Notes under the pieces: generated by a model | The model's input: only the letters and a program-made list of their open reading frames with translations | Told to the model about the DNA's origin: nothing | Database searches by the model: none | From: Eutrigla gurnardus | Lineage: Eukaryota > Chordata > Actinopteri > Perciformes > Triglidae | Assembly (NCBI GenBank): GCA_963514095.1 | Contig: OY741268.1 | Coordinates: forward strand, 9,909,300-9,973,299 | Length of the DNA stretch: 64,000 nucleotides | Direction: 5' to 3' | Part shown: positions 33,801 to 44,130 of the stretch, piece after piece | Numbering within the stretch: position 1 is the first letter of the stretch | Layout of the letters: every line of letters starts with the position of its first letter | Program-made: the position numbers and the translations under genes

Positions 33801-34615
33801 CACTAGGCATCTAGTCATTTGATGGGCTCACAAGTCTTAAAAAACACCACAGGTTTGAAATGATGCACAAGACTGATTCAACTGGTGGGAATGAGATGTG
33901 ACCCAGTTTGAAAGCTTCAGTGTTTGAAGTCATTTCACTGATATGGAGCGCAGGGAGCCGGAGGTTCACTCATGGTCTGCATCAGCTAAAAGTCTATTTT
34001 TCGGAAGAAGTCACAGCCAGGTCAAAAAATATGAATTTCATTTTCAGCAGCTGCAAATGCCAAGAGGGTGAAACCAGGAATATCTAGGTAGATGGGGGAA
34101 AAAAGTTCATATGTGAGAGTGGCATTTTTTTGTGCAAATGATTTAAGATTCTCTAAATGCATTAACTACAGAATCATGCCTCGTGAAAACAAATAAAAAT
34201 CACTTGCGCCACCAAATTCCACGTTTGGCTAGAAAACCTTCACTTTAACACTGTGAAGAACATATTTCTGTGTACAAAACACCACATTTCACTGCAAGAA
34301 GTCAAATATTGATTTGTTTGGTTTAATCAATACTTCCATGTCAAAGCTGAAATTGGGGGCAATCTGTGACACTAACGTTTTCCTAGTTGACCTTTCTGTT
34401 AGAATGCAGTTATAACGAATATTGTAGCCTTGTAGGGACTGTGGATTCATCTCATTAGGAAAGCGATTAGTGTCAGAGCACCAAGGCTTCACACTCTCAG
34501 GTCTCAGGTCACAAACTGTCCACTGTCGGCTTTGAAGCTGTGCTTTGAGATTGAAAACATTGTGGCAAAGTACCATTTTGGCAAATCTTGATCCCCAATT
34601 TAATACTTTAACAGT
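30870..34615. other. No gene recognised
   Basis: About 3.7 kb without coding domains, splice-bounded exons or recognised repeats. Contains an A-run at 32202-32221 and purine-rich DNA at 32750-32890. It behaves like intron or intergenic DNA. Confidence 0.5.
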
Positions 34616-34616
34616 T

Positions 34617-34715
34617 CAATCAATCAATCAATCAAATTTTATTTATATAGCACATATACAAGCGGCTGAGCCGCAACCAAAGTGCTTCACAGAAAGTGCT
34701 TGTGTTTAAGTGCTA
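34617..34715 (-). mobile_element. L2 3'-tail fragment
   Basis: (CAAT)n followed by CAAATTTTATTTATATAGCA and CAAAGTGCTTCACAGAAAGTG is the reverse complement of a fish LINE 3' end (…CACTTT…GCTATATAAATAAA(ATTG)n). Heavily 5'-truncated. Confidence 0.7.
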
Positions 34716-35016
34716 AATGCAAAAAAACAAAAAAAACAAAAACAGTTAATCATGTTGCTCAGATTATGATCAATGCACACATTTTTTGGGTAACACGTTT
34801 TCACTTTTGTGCATCAAATAATGCCGCTTGATCAGCGTTCCAAAGTTTCAAGCTGTGACGCTCACTTGCATGTGTAAGAGTGTCGATACAGAGTCGTTAA
34901 ATGGAAAGTGTCTTTTCAAAACGACGTCTTCACAGGAAGTGAGGTGTAGACAACAAACCACGTAGTTAGATTTAGGAAAAGAGTGCGGTTGATGTTAACT
35001 TGCACATCGGCAGTGA

Positions 35017-35061
35017 GGCAGTGACAGGTACGGCAGTGACAGGTACGGCAGTGACAGGTAC
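35017..35061. repeat. 15-bp minisatellite
   Basis: Three head-to-tail GGCAGTGACAGGTAC units, with partial and variant units continuing to about 35105. Confidence 0.9.
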
Positions 35062-35261
35062 ACAGGTACGGCAGGTACGGCAGTGACAAAACAGTGACAA
35101 AACAGAACAGAAGCTGGTTCAGCTTCAAAGGTTAGTACCTCCCAGTGATCTTGGCGGAATATTCAGTGGCAAATTCAACGATCCTGCCGTGCAACAGTCC
35201 CGTGGTGTGTCTGGCTAGCAGCTAAACGGAGCTAGCTGCTATAGCTAGCGCCGGCCACAGC

Positions 35262-36513
35262 ATGATGGTGGTGTGCGAATCCTGCTTTCCCACCCTCTCG
35301 AAACTGAGAGAGAGCGTAAACGGCCTGGAGGCTGATCTCAGGGAGAAGGACAAAATCCTAATGAACTTCTCCACCGTCGCCACGACCCAGTCCAGGCTCA
35401 TCGCCCACCTGAAAGCTTCCGGCGCTGGCGACCGGAGCATGTCGGCCACAAACAACACCACCCTGCCGTGGACCGGCTCCGCCATCGCTGGATCGCCGGC
35501 ACCAGCTGTCGCCGAGTCCCGCTGGCACCACCTGGGAGCCAAGCCGAAGGGAACGGCAGCCTCCACCTCACGCCTCCGCCTGCCGGAATGGCAGTGCTCC
35601 ATCAGGGAGGATGGAGCGGTGGCCCCAGCACCGGTGAGCTCGACGCCTGTCAAGCCGAGGGCCCCGTGGTCGGTGGTGGGAAGGGGCGCCGGGGCTCGTC
35701 CATCTCCCCCGCCTCCGCCCCCGGAAATCCCGCTCGACAACAGGTACAACATCCTAAGCCTGCAGGACTTCCCTCCAGTTGGCACCTGCTACAGCCCGCC
35801 TCCAGGAACCGACCACCCGGCTCAACGGTCGCGGAACCGGGATCCACCCGCCCGGTCTTCACCATCACCTCCATCCCGCTCGGGACGAGCAGCGGCACAG
35901 CGCCGCCAACCGCGGGTTCCCCCCGAGGAGCGCGGCGTCTCCAGGCGCGCGGCGTCTCCAGGCGCGCGGCGTCTCCAGGCGCGCGGCGACGGCCGCTCCG
36001 GCTCGGCGCACTCCCGAGGTGCTGGTGGTCGGGACCTCGCTGGTGAGGCACGTGTCCGTGCGCAACGCATGGACTTTCTGCCGGCCTGGTGCCTGTGTCA
36101 CGGAGGTCACATCCTCCGCTCAGCAGGTGAGTGCCCAACATCCCTCGGCCTACACGCTGGTCGTGGAGGCTGGCATCAACGACCTCAAATTTCAGCAGTC
36201 GGAGGTGCTCAAAGCGAACTTCGTCGCCATGGTGGATAGCGTGCTGGACACGGGGAAGCGGCTAATTGTTCTGGGTCCGCTTCCCCCGCCCCGCTACGGT
36301 GATGTCATCACCAGCCGCATCCGCCAGCTGCACCTGTGGCTAAAGGGATACTGCCTGGGCAACAGTATCCCTTTCGTTGACAACTACGCGGCCTTTTTAA
36401 ACCGACCTCAACTTTTTAATCGGGACGGCCTTCACCCCAACCAGGAGGGATCCCGGCTTTTATCTGTGAACATTGACCTGACCATCCGCTCATGCACCAC
36501 ACCCACCTCTTGA
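35262..36513 (+). pseudogene. L2 ORF1: coiled-coil-like N-terminus plus SGNH esterase, frame broken
   Basis: Frame 1 (from 35262) gives an N-terminus MMVVCESCFPTL with a short Cys pair and a heptad-like helical stretch (residues 12-50, LSKLRESVNGLEADLREKDK), then a proline/serine-rich linker. After the 17-bp repeats at 35930-35988 the meaningful protein continues in another frame (ending 36513). It shows VLVVGTSLVRHV (SGNH block I with the nucleophile-type GxS), AGINDLK (GxND block), LGPLPPPR, and the C-terminal DGLHPN block (catalytic D and H). The esterase domain is known in L2/CR1 ORF1 proteins, which bind RNA and may interact with membranes or lipids. The catalytic S, N, D and H are all visible. 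The frame break lies within or near the 17-bp repeats. Confidence 0.85.
35930..35988. repeat. 17-bp tandem repeat inside L2 ORF1
   Basis: GCGCGGCGTCTCCAGGC occurs three times head to tail (35930-35946, 35947-35963, 35964-35980) with 8 bases of a fourth. Seventeen is not a multiple of three, so any change in copy number shifts the ORF1 frame. Confidence 0.95.
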
Positions 36514-36751
36514 CTAACACACGGACACTCTGCCCCACGCTGTCCCTCCCACCCACACTCACCCCCCACTCCCTGCACCATACATAGCCCACACATCCAC
36601 CCATCACCACCCCCATCAGAACCACAGGACATCCATCACATTGAAACACTTATCACTCACAGACATCAACCCAGGACTGTTTTTAGACCGACTGATTGTT
36701 TTAATGTCCCCATAAAGAGACATACTGAGCGCACAATCAATGAAGACATCA

Positions 36752-37057
36752 AGATGGCCCTACTAAATGTGCGCTCGCTGTCTAACAAATCTTTTATTAT
36801 AAATTATAAATAATTTTAGACAGAAAATTAGACGGTATTCTCCTTACTGAGACATGGCTCGGCACTGACGCACGTGTTGTTCTCACAGAGACCTGTCCTC
36901 CAGATTTTAACTTTTTATTTTCAACAAGGGTGGGCAGGAAAGGAGGGGGAACTGCCTCGATCACAAGGTCAACATTATCACCAAAGGAAGCTCCTTTTAA
37001 CAACTATTTATCATTTGAATACCACGCCTTTGTTTTTAGCAGCCCTCCTATCTTTGT
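36752..37057 (+). pseudogene. L2 ORF2 endonuclease N-terminal part, broken
   Basis: Starts MALLNVRSLSNKSFI, the usual ORF2 opening, then meets TAA near 36806 in an AT-rich stretch where a short insertion has disturbed the frame. The next frame carries LDGILLTETWLG (catalytic E), RKGGGTAS and an AFVFSSPPIF segment, and a second frame change at about 37056 joins the long open frame. Without these two breaks the endonuclease would be continuous with RT. Confidence 0.82.
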
Positions 37058-39541
37058 GTGACTGTTTACAGACCACCCCAGCACCCTACTGCTTTTATCA
37101 GCGACTTCTCAGAGTTTTTAACCATCATTCACGCTAAGTATGATAGGATTTTAATAACTGGTGATTTTAATCTACACATCGATAAGACCTCAGACCTAGC
37201 ATCTAGAGAATTTTTAAACCTCCTTCACTGCTTGGATTTTAAACAGCATGTCTGCCAGCCAACCCACGACAGGGGGCGCACCCTGGACCTGGTCATAACC
37301 TATGGCCTGTCTGTGGGTGCGCCCTCTGTCGTGGATCTGGCCGTGTCAGACCATTTTTGTGTGTTTTTTAATATCACCAGTTTTAACCAGCTGGAGGACC
37401 CTGTGAGAACAGTGAGGAAACGCCATCTTACTTCTGAAGTGGCAGCAATTTTTATCCAGATTTTAAAGAACACTCCTGCACAAATTTTACCAGCACCATG
37501 TGATTTTATCATTGACAATTTTATTCACAAACTAAGGTCAACACTTGACTCAGTGGCTCCTCTTTTAACTAAAACTATAAAAACAAGACCAATGCCACCA
37601 TGGAGAAATGAAGAAATCAAAAAACTGAAAAGAACGTGCAGGAGTGCTGAGAGGAGATGGAGAAAATCAAAGCTGACAGTACACTACGACATATTTCGTC
37701 AACACCTCAAAACATACAATAAAACCATCAAACTGGCAAGAATTTCACATTTCAAAAATATAATCTCCGAAAATAAAAATAACCCCAAATTTTTATTCTC
37801 CACAATTGAGTTTTTAACCAACGGTGACCGGAACAGGTCACCAATAACACCAACAGACTCCGTTTGTGAGGCGTTTGCTGACCACTTCAGAAGTAAAATC
37901 GATAACATTAGATCCAGTCTTTTATCTCACCAAATCTCAACCTCCGACATTCCTGGATCAATGCTTCCACCTGAGGAGACTCTGGACTCTTTTGCCCTGG
38001 TTGACGCAAGGACACTTGGTCGAGTCTTCTCCCAAGTGAAGCCCACAACCTGCCTTTTAGACCCAATTCCCACACGCTTTTTTAAAACGTTTTATGACGT
38101 TTTTGAGGAACAGCTTTTATATATGGTGAACTGCTCTCTTCAGACGGGTGTCTTCCCCACATCCTTTAAAACGGCGGTGGTGAAGCCCCTTCTGAAGAAG
38201 AGTGGCATAGACCCCACCATTTTTAATAATTACCGTCCAGTATCCAACTTACCATTTTTAAGCAAAATTTTAGAAAAACTGGTTTTTACACAGATAAATA
38301 CATTTTTATATTTAAACAATACATTGGAGAAGTATCAGTCTGGTTTTAGGACAAACCACAGCACAGAGACAGCCCTTTTAAAGATTTTTAATGACATCAG
38401 GTTCAATTTAGATAATCATAAACTCACAGTCTTGGTTCTGCTAGATCTAACCGCCGCCTTTGATACAGTGGACCATCACATTTTAATAAACCGTTTGAGG
38501 AACCTGGTTGGTCTCTCTGGTGCTGTTTTAAATTGGTTCTCCTCTTACCTCACTGACCGAAGCTTCTTCGTAAGTCTGGATACCTGTTCCTCCAAAACAC
38601 ACAACCTTAAGTGCGGGGTTCCCCAGGGGTCAATTTTAGGCCCAACCCTTTTTAATCTCTACATGCTTCCCCTGGGTGATGTCATCAGGAGGCACGGCAT
38701 CAGCTTCCACAGCTATGCTGACGATACACAACTGTACATCGCTGTGTCTCCTGATGACACAGGGCCTTTAGATGCCCTTTTTAATTCCATTTTAGATATC
38801 CAGTCATGGATGGCAGCAAACTTTCTACAACTCAACCAGGACAAAAGAGAGGTTTTAGTCATAGGTCCTGAAGGCCAGAGAGAGAAACTTTTACCAAAAT
38901 TAAATAATTTTAAATCATCGAAATCTCTGAGAAACCTGGGCGTGATTTTAGACTCTGAGCTCAGTTTTATTCCACACATTAAAAATGTAACAAAGGTAGG
39001 TTTCTACCACCTGAAGAATATAGCCAGAGTCCGCCCGTTTCTCTCACAGGCCAGTACAGAGGTGCTGATGCATGCTTTTATTTCCAGTCGTCTAGACTAT
39101 TGTAATGCCCTGCTCTCTGGTCTTCCTAAAAAGAGCATCCATACTCTCCAACTGCTGCAAAACTCAGCCGCACGCGTGCTGACGAGGACCAGAGGGCGGG
39201 AGCACATTACACCAGTTTTAAAGTCGCTGCATTGGCTCCCTGTCCGCTTCAGGATCGATTTTAAGATTCTTTTACTTGTTTTTAAATGTCTTAATGGTCT
39301 TGGGCCCTCTTATTTATCTGACCTACTCCTATTATATCAACCCTCACGGACCCTGAGGTCCTCTGGCACCGGCCTTTTAACCTTTCCACAAGTCAGATTG
39401 AAAACACACGGGGAGGCGGCTTTTAGTTATTATGGTCCCCGACTGTGGAACAGCCTGCCGCAGAACCTCAGGGCCGCAGAGAATGTTGATGTTTTTAAAA
39501 AACGGCTCAAGACTCATCTTTTTAGTCTGGCTTTTAATTAA
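37058..39541 (+). CDS. L2 ORF2: endonuclease C-half and complete reverse transcriptase (827 codons)
   Basis: The open frame runs unbroken for 827 codons. It opens TVYRPP, then LITGDFNLHID (GDFN at 35-38) and AVSDHF (97-100), the final catalytic blocks of the APE endonuclease. A basic linker follows. The RT starts near residue 385: YRPVSNLPFLSKILEKL, QSGFRTNHSTETALL (about 427), LVLLDLTAAFDTVDHH (about 460; motif A), CGVPQGSILGPTLF (about 520), SYADDTQLY (about 551; catalytic DD), then SLRNLGVILDSELSF, LHWLPVRFRI and WNSLPQNLR, ending RLKTHLFSLAFN as usual for the family. There is no internal stop and every RT catalytic residue is visible. The first codon here is GTG inside the endonuclease, not a true start; the 5' part lies in the broken segment upstream. 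The RT domain itself could be intact, but the full protein is not encoded. Confidence 0.93.
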   Translation: MTVYRPPQHPTAFISDFSEFLTIIHAKYDRILITGDFNLHIDKTSDLASREFLNLLHCLDFKQHVCQPTHDRGRTLDLVITYGLSVGAPSVVDLAVSDHFCVFFNITSFNQLEDPVRTVRKRHLTSEVAAIFIQILKNTPAQILPAPCDFIIDNFIHKLRSTLDSVAPLLTKTIKTRPMPPWRNEEIKKLKRTCRSAERRWRKSKLTVHYDIFRQHLKTYNKTIKLARISHFKNIISENKNNPKFLFSTIEFLTNGDRNRSPITPTDSVCEAFADHFRSKIDNIRSSLLSHQISTSDIPGSMLPPEETLDSFALVDARTLGRVFSQVKPTTCLLDPIPTRFFKTFYDVFEEQLLYMVNCSLQTGVFPTSFKTAVVKPLLKKSGIDPTIFNNYRPVSNLPFLSKILEKLVFTQINTFLYLNNTLEKYQSGFRTNHSTETALLKIFNDIRFNLDNHKLTVLVLLDLTAAFDTVDHHILINRLRNLVGLSGAVLNWFSSYLTDRSFFVSLDTCSSKTHNLKCGVPQGSILGPTLFNLYMLPLGDVIRRHGISFHSYADDTQLYIAVSPDDTGPLDALFNSILDIQSWMAANFLQLNQDKREVLVIGPEGQREKLLPKLNNFKSSKSLRNLGVILDSELSFIPHIKNVTKVGFYHLKNIARVRPFLSQASTEVLMHAFISSRLDYCNALLSGLPKKSIHTLQLLQNSAARVLTRTRGREHITPVLKSLHWLPVRFRIDFKILLLVFKCLNGLGPSYLSDLLLLYQPSRTLRSSGTGLLTFPQVRLKTHGEAAFSYYGPRLWNSLPQNLRAAENVDVFKKRLKTHLFSLAFN

Positions 39542-39753
39542 TTAACTTTCTATTATTTTAAGTCTGCTATTTTATTCCCCAAGTTTTAATCTATTATTTT
39601 AAGTTTGCTTATTTTAGTAGTTTATACTGATTTTATTCTATCCTATTTAGCTATTTAGCTTTTTTATCTAGTTTTTGCTATTTATTTTATTACTGCTATC
39701 TTGTTCTATTTTACATTATTTTATCTCTTTTACCGTCGACTGACGGGAACCAG

Positions 39754-40102
39754 TAGCACTCTCGCCTCACAGCGAGAGGGTCGCGGGTTCGACTCCCGGG
39801 CCGGGCCCTTCTGTGTGGAGTTTGCATGTTCTCCCCGTGTGAGCGTGGGTTCTCACCGGGTTCTCCGGCTTCCTCCCACAGTCCAAAGACATGCAGGATG
39901 GGGATAGGTTCATTGATCACTCAAAATTGCCCGAAGGTGTGAATGTGAGCGTGAATGGTTGTTTGTCTCTACATGTCGGCCCTGTGATAGACTGGCGTCC
40001 TGTCCAGGGTGTACCCTGCCTTCGCCCAATGATAGCTGGGATCGGCTCCAGCCCCCCCGTGACCCTGAGTGCAGGATAAGCGGTAGACGATGGATGGATG
40101 GA
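39754..40102 (+). mobile_element. tRNA-derived SINE with RTE-type tail, perfect 13-bp TSD
   Basis: Same family as the SINEs at 5.0-6.15 kb. It begins TAGCACTCTCGCCTCACAGC, lacking the first 20 or so bases including part of the A box, but keeps the B box (GGGTTCGACTCCC, 39785-39797), body and the GGATAAGCGGTAGACGATGG tail. TGACGGGAACCAG flanks it exactly at 39741-39753 and 40103-40115, so the insertion into the L2 3' UTR is comparatively recent. Confidence 0.95.
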
Positions 40103-40483
40103 TGACGGGAACCAGAGTCCCTCATGGTGTGGATGGCCTTTCACTCACCGATGTCTCAGTGCCGAGCCATGTCTCTACAGTTTTAGCCAATGCAGTGCGT
40201 GGGGGTGTGTGTGTGTGTGTGTGGTGTGCCGAGTTGCGTGCATGTTAGTGTGAGTGTGCGAGTGTGTTCCGGGTGGGGGGTCGGGTCTTTCTTTCTGTTG
40301 TTGTTGTTTTTATTGTTGTTGTTGTTTTGTTCTTATTTTCTAAATTTGTATTTTCTGTACGGCACTTTGTGTTGCATTTACCTGCATGAATGGTGCCATA
40401 TAAATAAATAAAATTGAATTGAATTGAAAATTGAACTTGACTGGATCAGGATTTGCTTACATCTTGCTCCTCCTTTCTCATCT

Positions 40484-40504
40484 GCGCACACACACACACA
40501 CACG

Positions 40505-40581
<77 letters not shown>

Positions 40582-40606
40582 ACACACACTCACATACACA
40601 CATGCT
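40484..40606. repeat. (CA)n microsatellite
   Basis: About 60 CA units with a few interruptions, directly downstream of the L2 3' end. Confidence 0.97.
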
Positions 40607-40609
40607 TTG

Positions 40610-42480
40610 CCTGCATGATGCTATTAGAGTAGTTGTAGAATTGTGGTTTATTGATTCTGGTGTTATTAATCATTGATTGATATTGCTAAAGTCGTGCTCA
40701 CACTCCATCGTTCACTGCTGCTCCCATGAGTGTAAAGCAGTTGGTAAATACTGGTATTATGAGTAAACAGCCTTCCCTTCAGACTAGAACAACGGTTTGG
40801 TTGTTGGCCTCTCATCCCAGGGTGGGGCCCCATCATTATCAATTAATTATTAACTATTCTTTGAATATTTATAATCCAATTGTGTTCAGCAGTGTTTAAA
40901 CACCGAACTAATCAGACTCTACCTGCAGGAGCACATTATATTCACACTATATATTTACAGCAAAACTGTAGTGTTATTTACTAACACTATATTTACACAA
41001 TATCACACAAAGCGTATTGTATTCACACTATCACATAATGTTTTTTGTCTTTATCATCCACTGCAGACAGCTTGAACAAATCCGTTATTTGAACAATCTT
41101 GGCGTCAGCCAGCAAAGCCTTTCTTCCTTTGCTGCATCCTCTCTGCACCTCTGGCCGCGGGTGTCCTCTGTCCATCATGACACATTTGGTAACCAGTTCT
41201 AGCTCGCTGCAGCTAAGATGACCTATTCTAATATAAATATTTGCATATAGACTAAATCAGCCCTTTCTTTGCTTTGCATTGTCTGATACCAACACACAAG
41301 GCACTCTTAGTGTCTACGAGACACACCGGGCCTTCAAGTAACTAACCCCTTTGCGTAATTGTTAGATGCTCAGAGAAAATCCTCCAGGAATGTAATGACA
41401 TAATATAAAGACCAAAAAAACAACACAGGTTGGGGAGAGCTCCCAGGTCTGTTTCACACCACCGTGAATGAACAGAAAACACCTGCAGCCAAATAACAGT
41501 AAGATCTATAGTGCTCTAGATGCAGCAGTGATATTAAAAGCACATTTTTTTTACACCTTTACACAGTCAGTAAATCCACTCAGCGTCTCTCAATCTGGCT
41601 ATGAGCAGCTTTGTGTAAAAGGGGTGGAGTTTGCAGCATATGGCCGTATTTCACAAACGAAGAGCAAACTGTATTTTAATAGAATGGTAATTCAAATATG
41701 AAGTCATTAAACATAACCCAGGCTAAAAGCAACACAGCTGCAGCTCCCAAAACCAGGAATGACAGCTAGCAAAACATAATTGTGTGTATAAATAATATGT
41801 TTATAGTATCACTGCCTCAGCTAGAGCACGTTAGATCTGACTTAAGTTATTTGTGTATCCCATTGAATGAATATGTTACTTAAATATAGTCTTATGAAAT
41901 AGAAGATTCTTTATTCAGCCCATTGAGGAAATGATGGCTATGTGACAATATTGTAGCATCATTCTTTCAGCTGCAACCCCGGTTGTGTGAGTGAATAAAG
42001 AACAGAATATTCAACATGCTAAGGGGAAAAAGGTTAACTCTCTTATCTTATAATCACCCACGGCAACGGTAAAAGTACCAGTAACAAAGTAATGCAGGCA
42101 AACCACAGGACTGTTAGCGAGATGTAACAAAGATGCTGTGTAACATCCAGCTGAAGAATCTGACACACACAAGTTATATGATAAGAATATATGACAAGAG
42201 ATTATATACTGATTTACATTTAGAAAATGAACTAAACAAGCCATAAGAATGCATATAGGCAATATATTAAATTAATATAACACACACTAATTAGTCAGTT
42301 CTATGGTGCTCTAGAATAAATAATGTGCTCCACAGCAATCAATGAATCAACTTGAATTGCCAGTTCCACGGTTCATTAAAAGGCACATACAAATACATAC
42401 AGCAACACATACACAGACAACACAAAGGCAATGTAAAGAGGCAGTTTAAGTCCAGGATTTGACAAAAGCATAATGATAAA
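40610..42480. other. No gene recognised
   Basis: AT-rich, no coding domain, no recognised repeat. Confidence 0.45.
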
Positions 42481-42493
42481 TTACATGAATCAT

Positions 42494-42549
42494 CCATCCA
42501 TCCATTGTCTAGTGCCTAGTGGGGGGCAGGGTACACCCTGGACGGGACG
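42494..42549 (-). mobile_element. Extremely truncated SINE/RTE tail with TSD
   Basis: Only the last 56 or so bases of the SINE/RTE tail (CCATCCATCCATTGTCTAGT...GCAGGGTACACCCTGGAC, minus orientation) are present, yet TACATGAATCAT flanks it at 42482-42493 and 42550-42561. A genuine but severely 5'-truncated insertion. Confidence 0.85.
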
Positions 42550-42660
42550 TACATGAATCATTCAGTCTGCAAATAAATTTGTGCATCAAATTGCTTAACA
42601 GTGCATAAATTGTGTTGACTCCTACCATACAGAATATTTCACTTGCACTGCTCCACCTTG

Positions 42661-43168
42661 GTATTTAAAGCAGTACACACAACCCATTAGAGGCAACTTG
42701 GAGTTTCTGGAGGCTAGACTTTTTAAATGTGGTCCACAAGGGGGCAGTATACAGAGGACTGCAGTATGCCTGAAACAGGCTTATCTTTACATTGTCTGAG
42801 CACCAGTGGAATTTCCTAACCAGCATGTTAGCTTGGGCATATAACATGCAGCGCTACCTAAAGATGTCATCATCACACATTTGATCAATGATGATGTGTC
42901 CCAGATATGTAGTTTTGTGGCTTACAGTTAATATTTGCCCTGCCAGGTAAAAAGATGGAAAGATTAGACCCTTATCACCTTTTGTTTTAAAGATTAAAAC
43001 AACACTCTTTTTACACCCTCTAACCCCAAACCTGCTTCGTAGTACAGGGCTTTTGTTTTGTTGCCTAATAATAGTTTTTGTTTGAATACACAACAACCAT
43101 GTGTTTACTGCAACAATAGTGGAGTGTCTGTTTGAAGCGCAGGCCAGTGTGTCAAGGGATCTGAACAA
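42661..43168 (-). pseudogene. Non-LTR reverse transcriptase C-terminal (thumb) fragment
   Basis: One reading frame with a single stop (42854-42856) gives FIFPSFYLAG-like and KTTYLGHIIIDQM sequence (the YLG thumb block), then MLYAQANMLVRKFHWCSDNVKISLFQAYCSPLY and a LWTTFKKSSLQKLQVA segment. The YLGH...RQxxxLYAQANML...F..YC.PLY layout is that of fish non-LTR reverse transcriptases after the catalytic core. The catalytic YADD block is absent; a frame change follows near 42665. Confidence 0.7.
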
Positions 43169-43348
43169 GCGTTTTATGTGTTTGGTGGTATTCCAAAGTG
43201 GGTTTTTGGAAAATCAGATTGGGATAAGTTCCAGAAGTTGAGTGAGGAAACAATAAACACATATCTAGAGATATGAATGAAATGAACAGGTAACCTCAGC
43301 AATTATCTGGCAGCAGATTGCTCGACACGCAGATTAATTCACACCCAA

Positions 43349-44130
43349 GTGGTTTCATGGTGGACAGAGGAGTGTCCGGCTATGAAAAACAGGAACATGG
43401 CAGTCAGACAAGGCATAGACAGTGGTGAGAAATGGCATCTCAAGCTTAGAGGGCAACTTGGGAGAACATTTTCCAACAAACTAGGAAGAACTATACCTGT
43501 GGGAGGTGTATGGGATGATAAAGAGGGTGGGAGGAGCCAGAAGGGAATAGTAATATCCAGTTATGACAGCTGAGGAGGAAACAGGGTCTCCACAGGGACA
43601 AGGCATGTCTACATGCTTCAGATAAATCGTCGAGGGGGGAGGAATGGAAAGAACAATGACTTATCATCCAGGTTTGTTACACCAAACAGATGATACAATT
43701 GATGATCCATTTCTGTTGCAGAGACATTGAGAGCAATAAATCGATCCGAACCAGCCTCACCAGGAGAAGATGATATATGCTACGATATGCTAAAGCATCT
43801 ATGGGAAGGAGCACTCTTGAAGCTGCAGCATGTGGGAGGAGGGAAGATTACCAAGTGTGTGGTTAAGATGCAGGACTGATTCTGACCAGAAAACCCTGGT
43901 AAGGATCAGTCTACACCCAGGAACTTCAGGCAAACAACACTATCATCAAATGTATGTAAGATAATGGAAAGGATGATAACAGAAAGGTTATCATGTGAGT
44001 TTGTGAAGATAGGAATGCTGGCAAGTTATCACTAGTTTTAGGAACGGAATACCAGACACTGAAAAGAAAAGGTCTCAGTCTTTTTTAAACATAGAGAAAG
44101 CGTACGACATGATGTGGAACAAAAGTGTTG
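43349..44130 (+). pseudogene. Degenerate I/Nimb-like LINE (linker and RT N-terminal part)
   Basis: Broken frames in order: WWTEECPAMKNRN, an FSNKLGRTIPVGGVWD segment, then after several stops LRAINRSEPASPGEDDICYDMLKHL (43730-43800), a PGKDQSTPRNFRQTTLSSN-type block, CKIMERMITERLS (43952-43993), and a remnant of motif A, SVRHDV, near 44105. This matches the pre-RT linker and first RT blocks of fish LINEs whose motif A reads 'FFDVEKAYDM'. Catalytic YADD and all 3' parts are lost. Clade call from memory and moderate. Confidence 0.72.

Larger units (their letters stand above)
35130..40430 (+). mobile_element. Long two-ORF L2-clade LINE (zebrafish L2-1-like layout)
   Basis: The plus-strand element has a GC-rich 5' region, ORF1 (35262-36513), a roughly 240-bp spacer, ORF2 (36752-39541) and a 3' UTR interrupted by a SINE (39754-40102). 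The 3' end has GTACGGCACTTTG...GGTGCCATATAAATAAATAA and (TTGAA)n up to about 40430. An ORF1 carrying a coiled-coil-like start and an SGNH/GDSL esterase, followed by APE endonuclease plus RT, is the arrangement known for L2/CR1 elements such as ZfL2-1. T-rich 'TTTTA' codons are unusually frequent in ORF2, giving it a base composition distinct from the other L2 here. 5' boundary approximate. Confidence 0.88.

Noticed and set aside
35222..36141. Long minus-strand frames (187 and 163 codons)
   Set aside because: Antisense shadows of GC-rich L2 ORF1; no domain.
40378..40676. Cys/Val and Thr/His repeat frames
   Set aside because: Translations of the (CA)n tract.
41017..41202. Short frame with Ser/Leu-rich translation
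   Set aside because: Chance frame; no motif or flanking splice sites.
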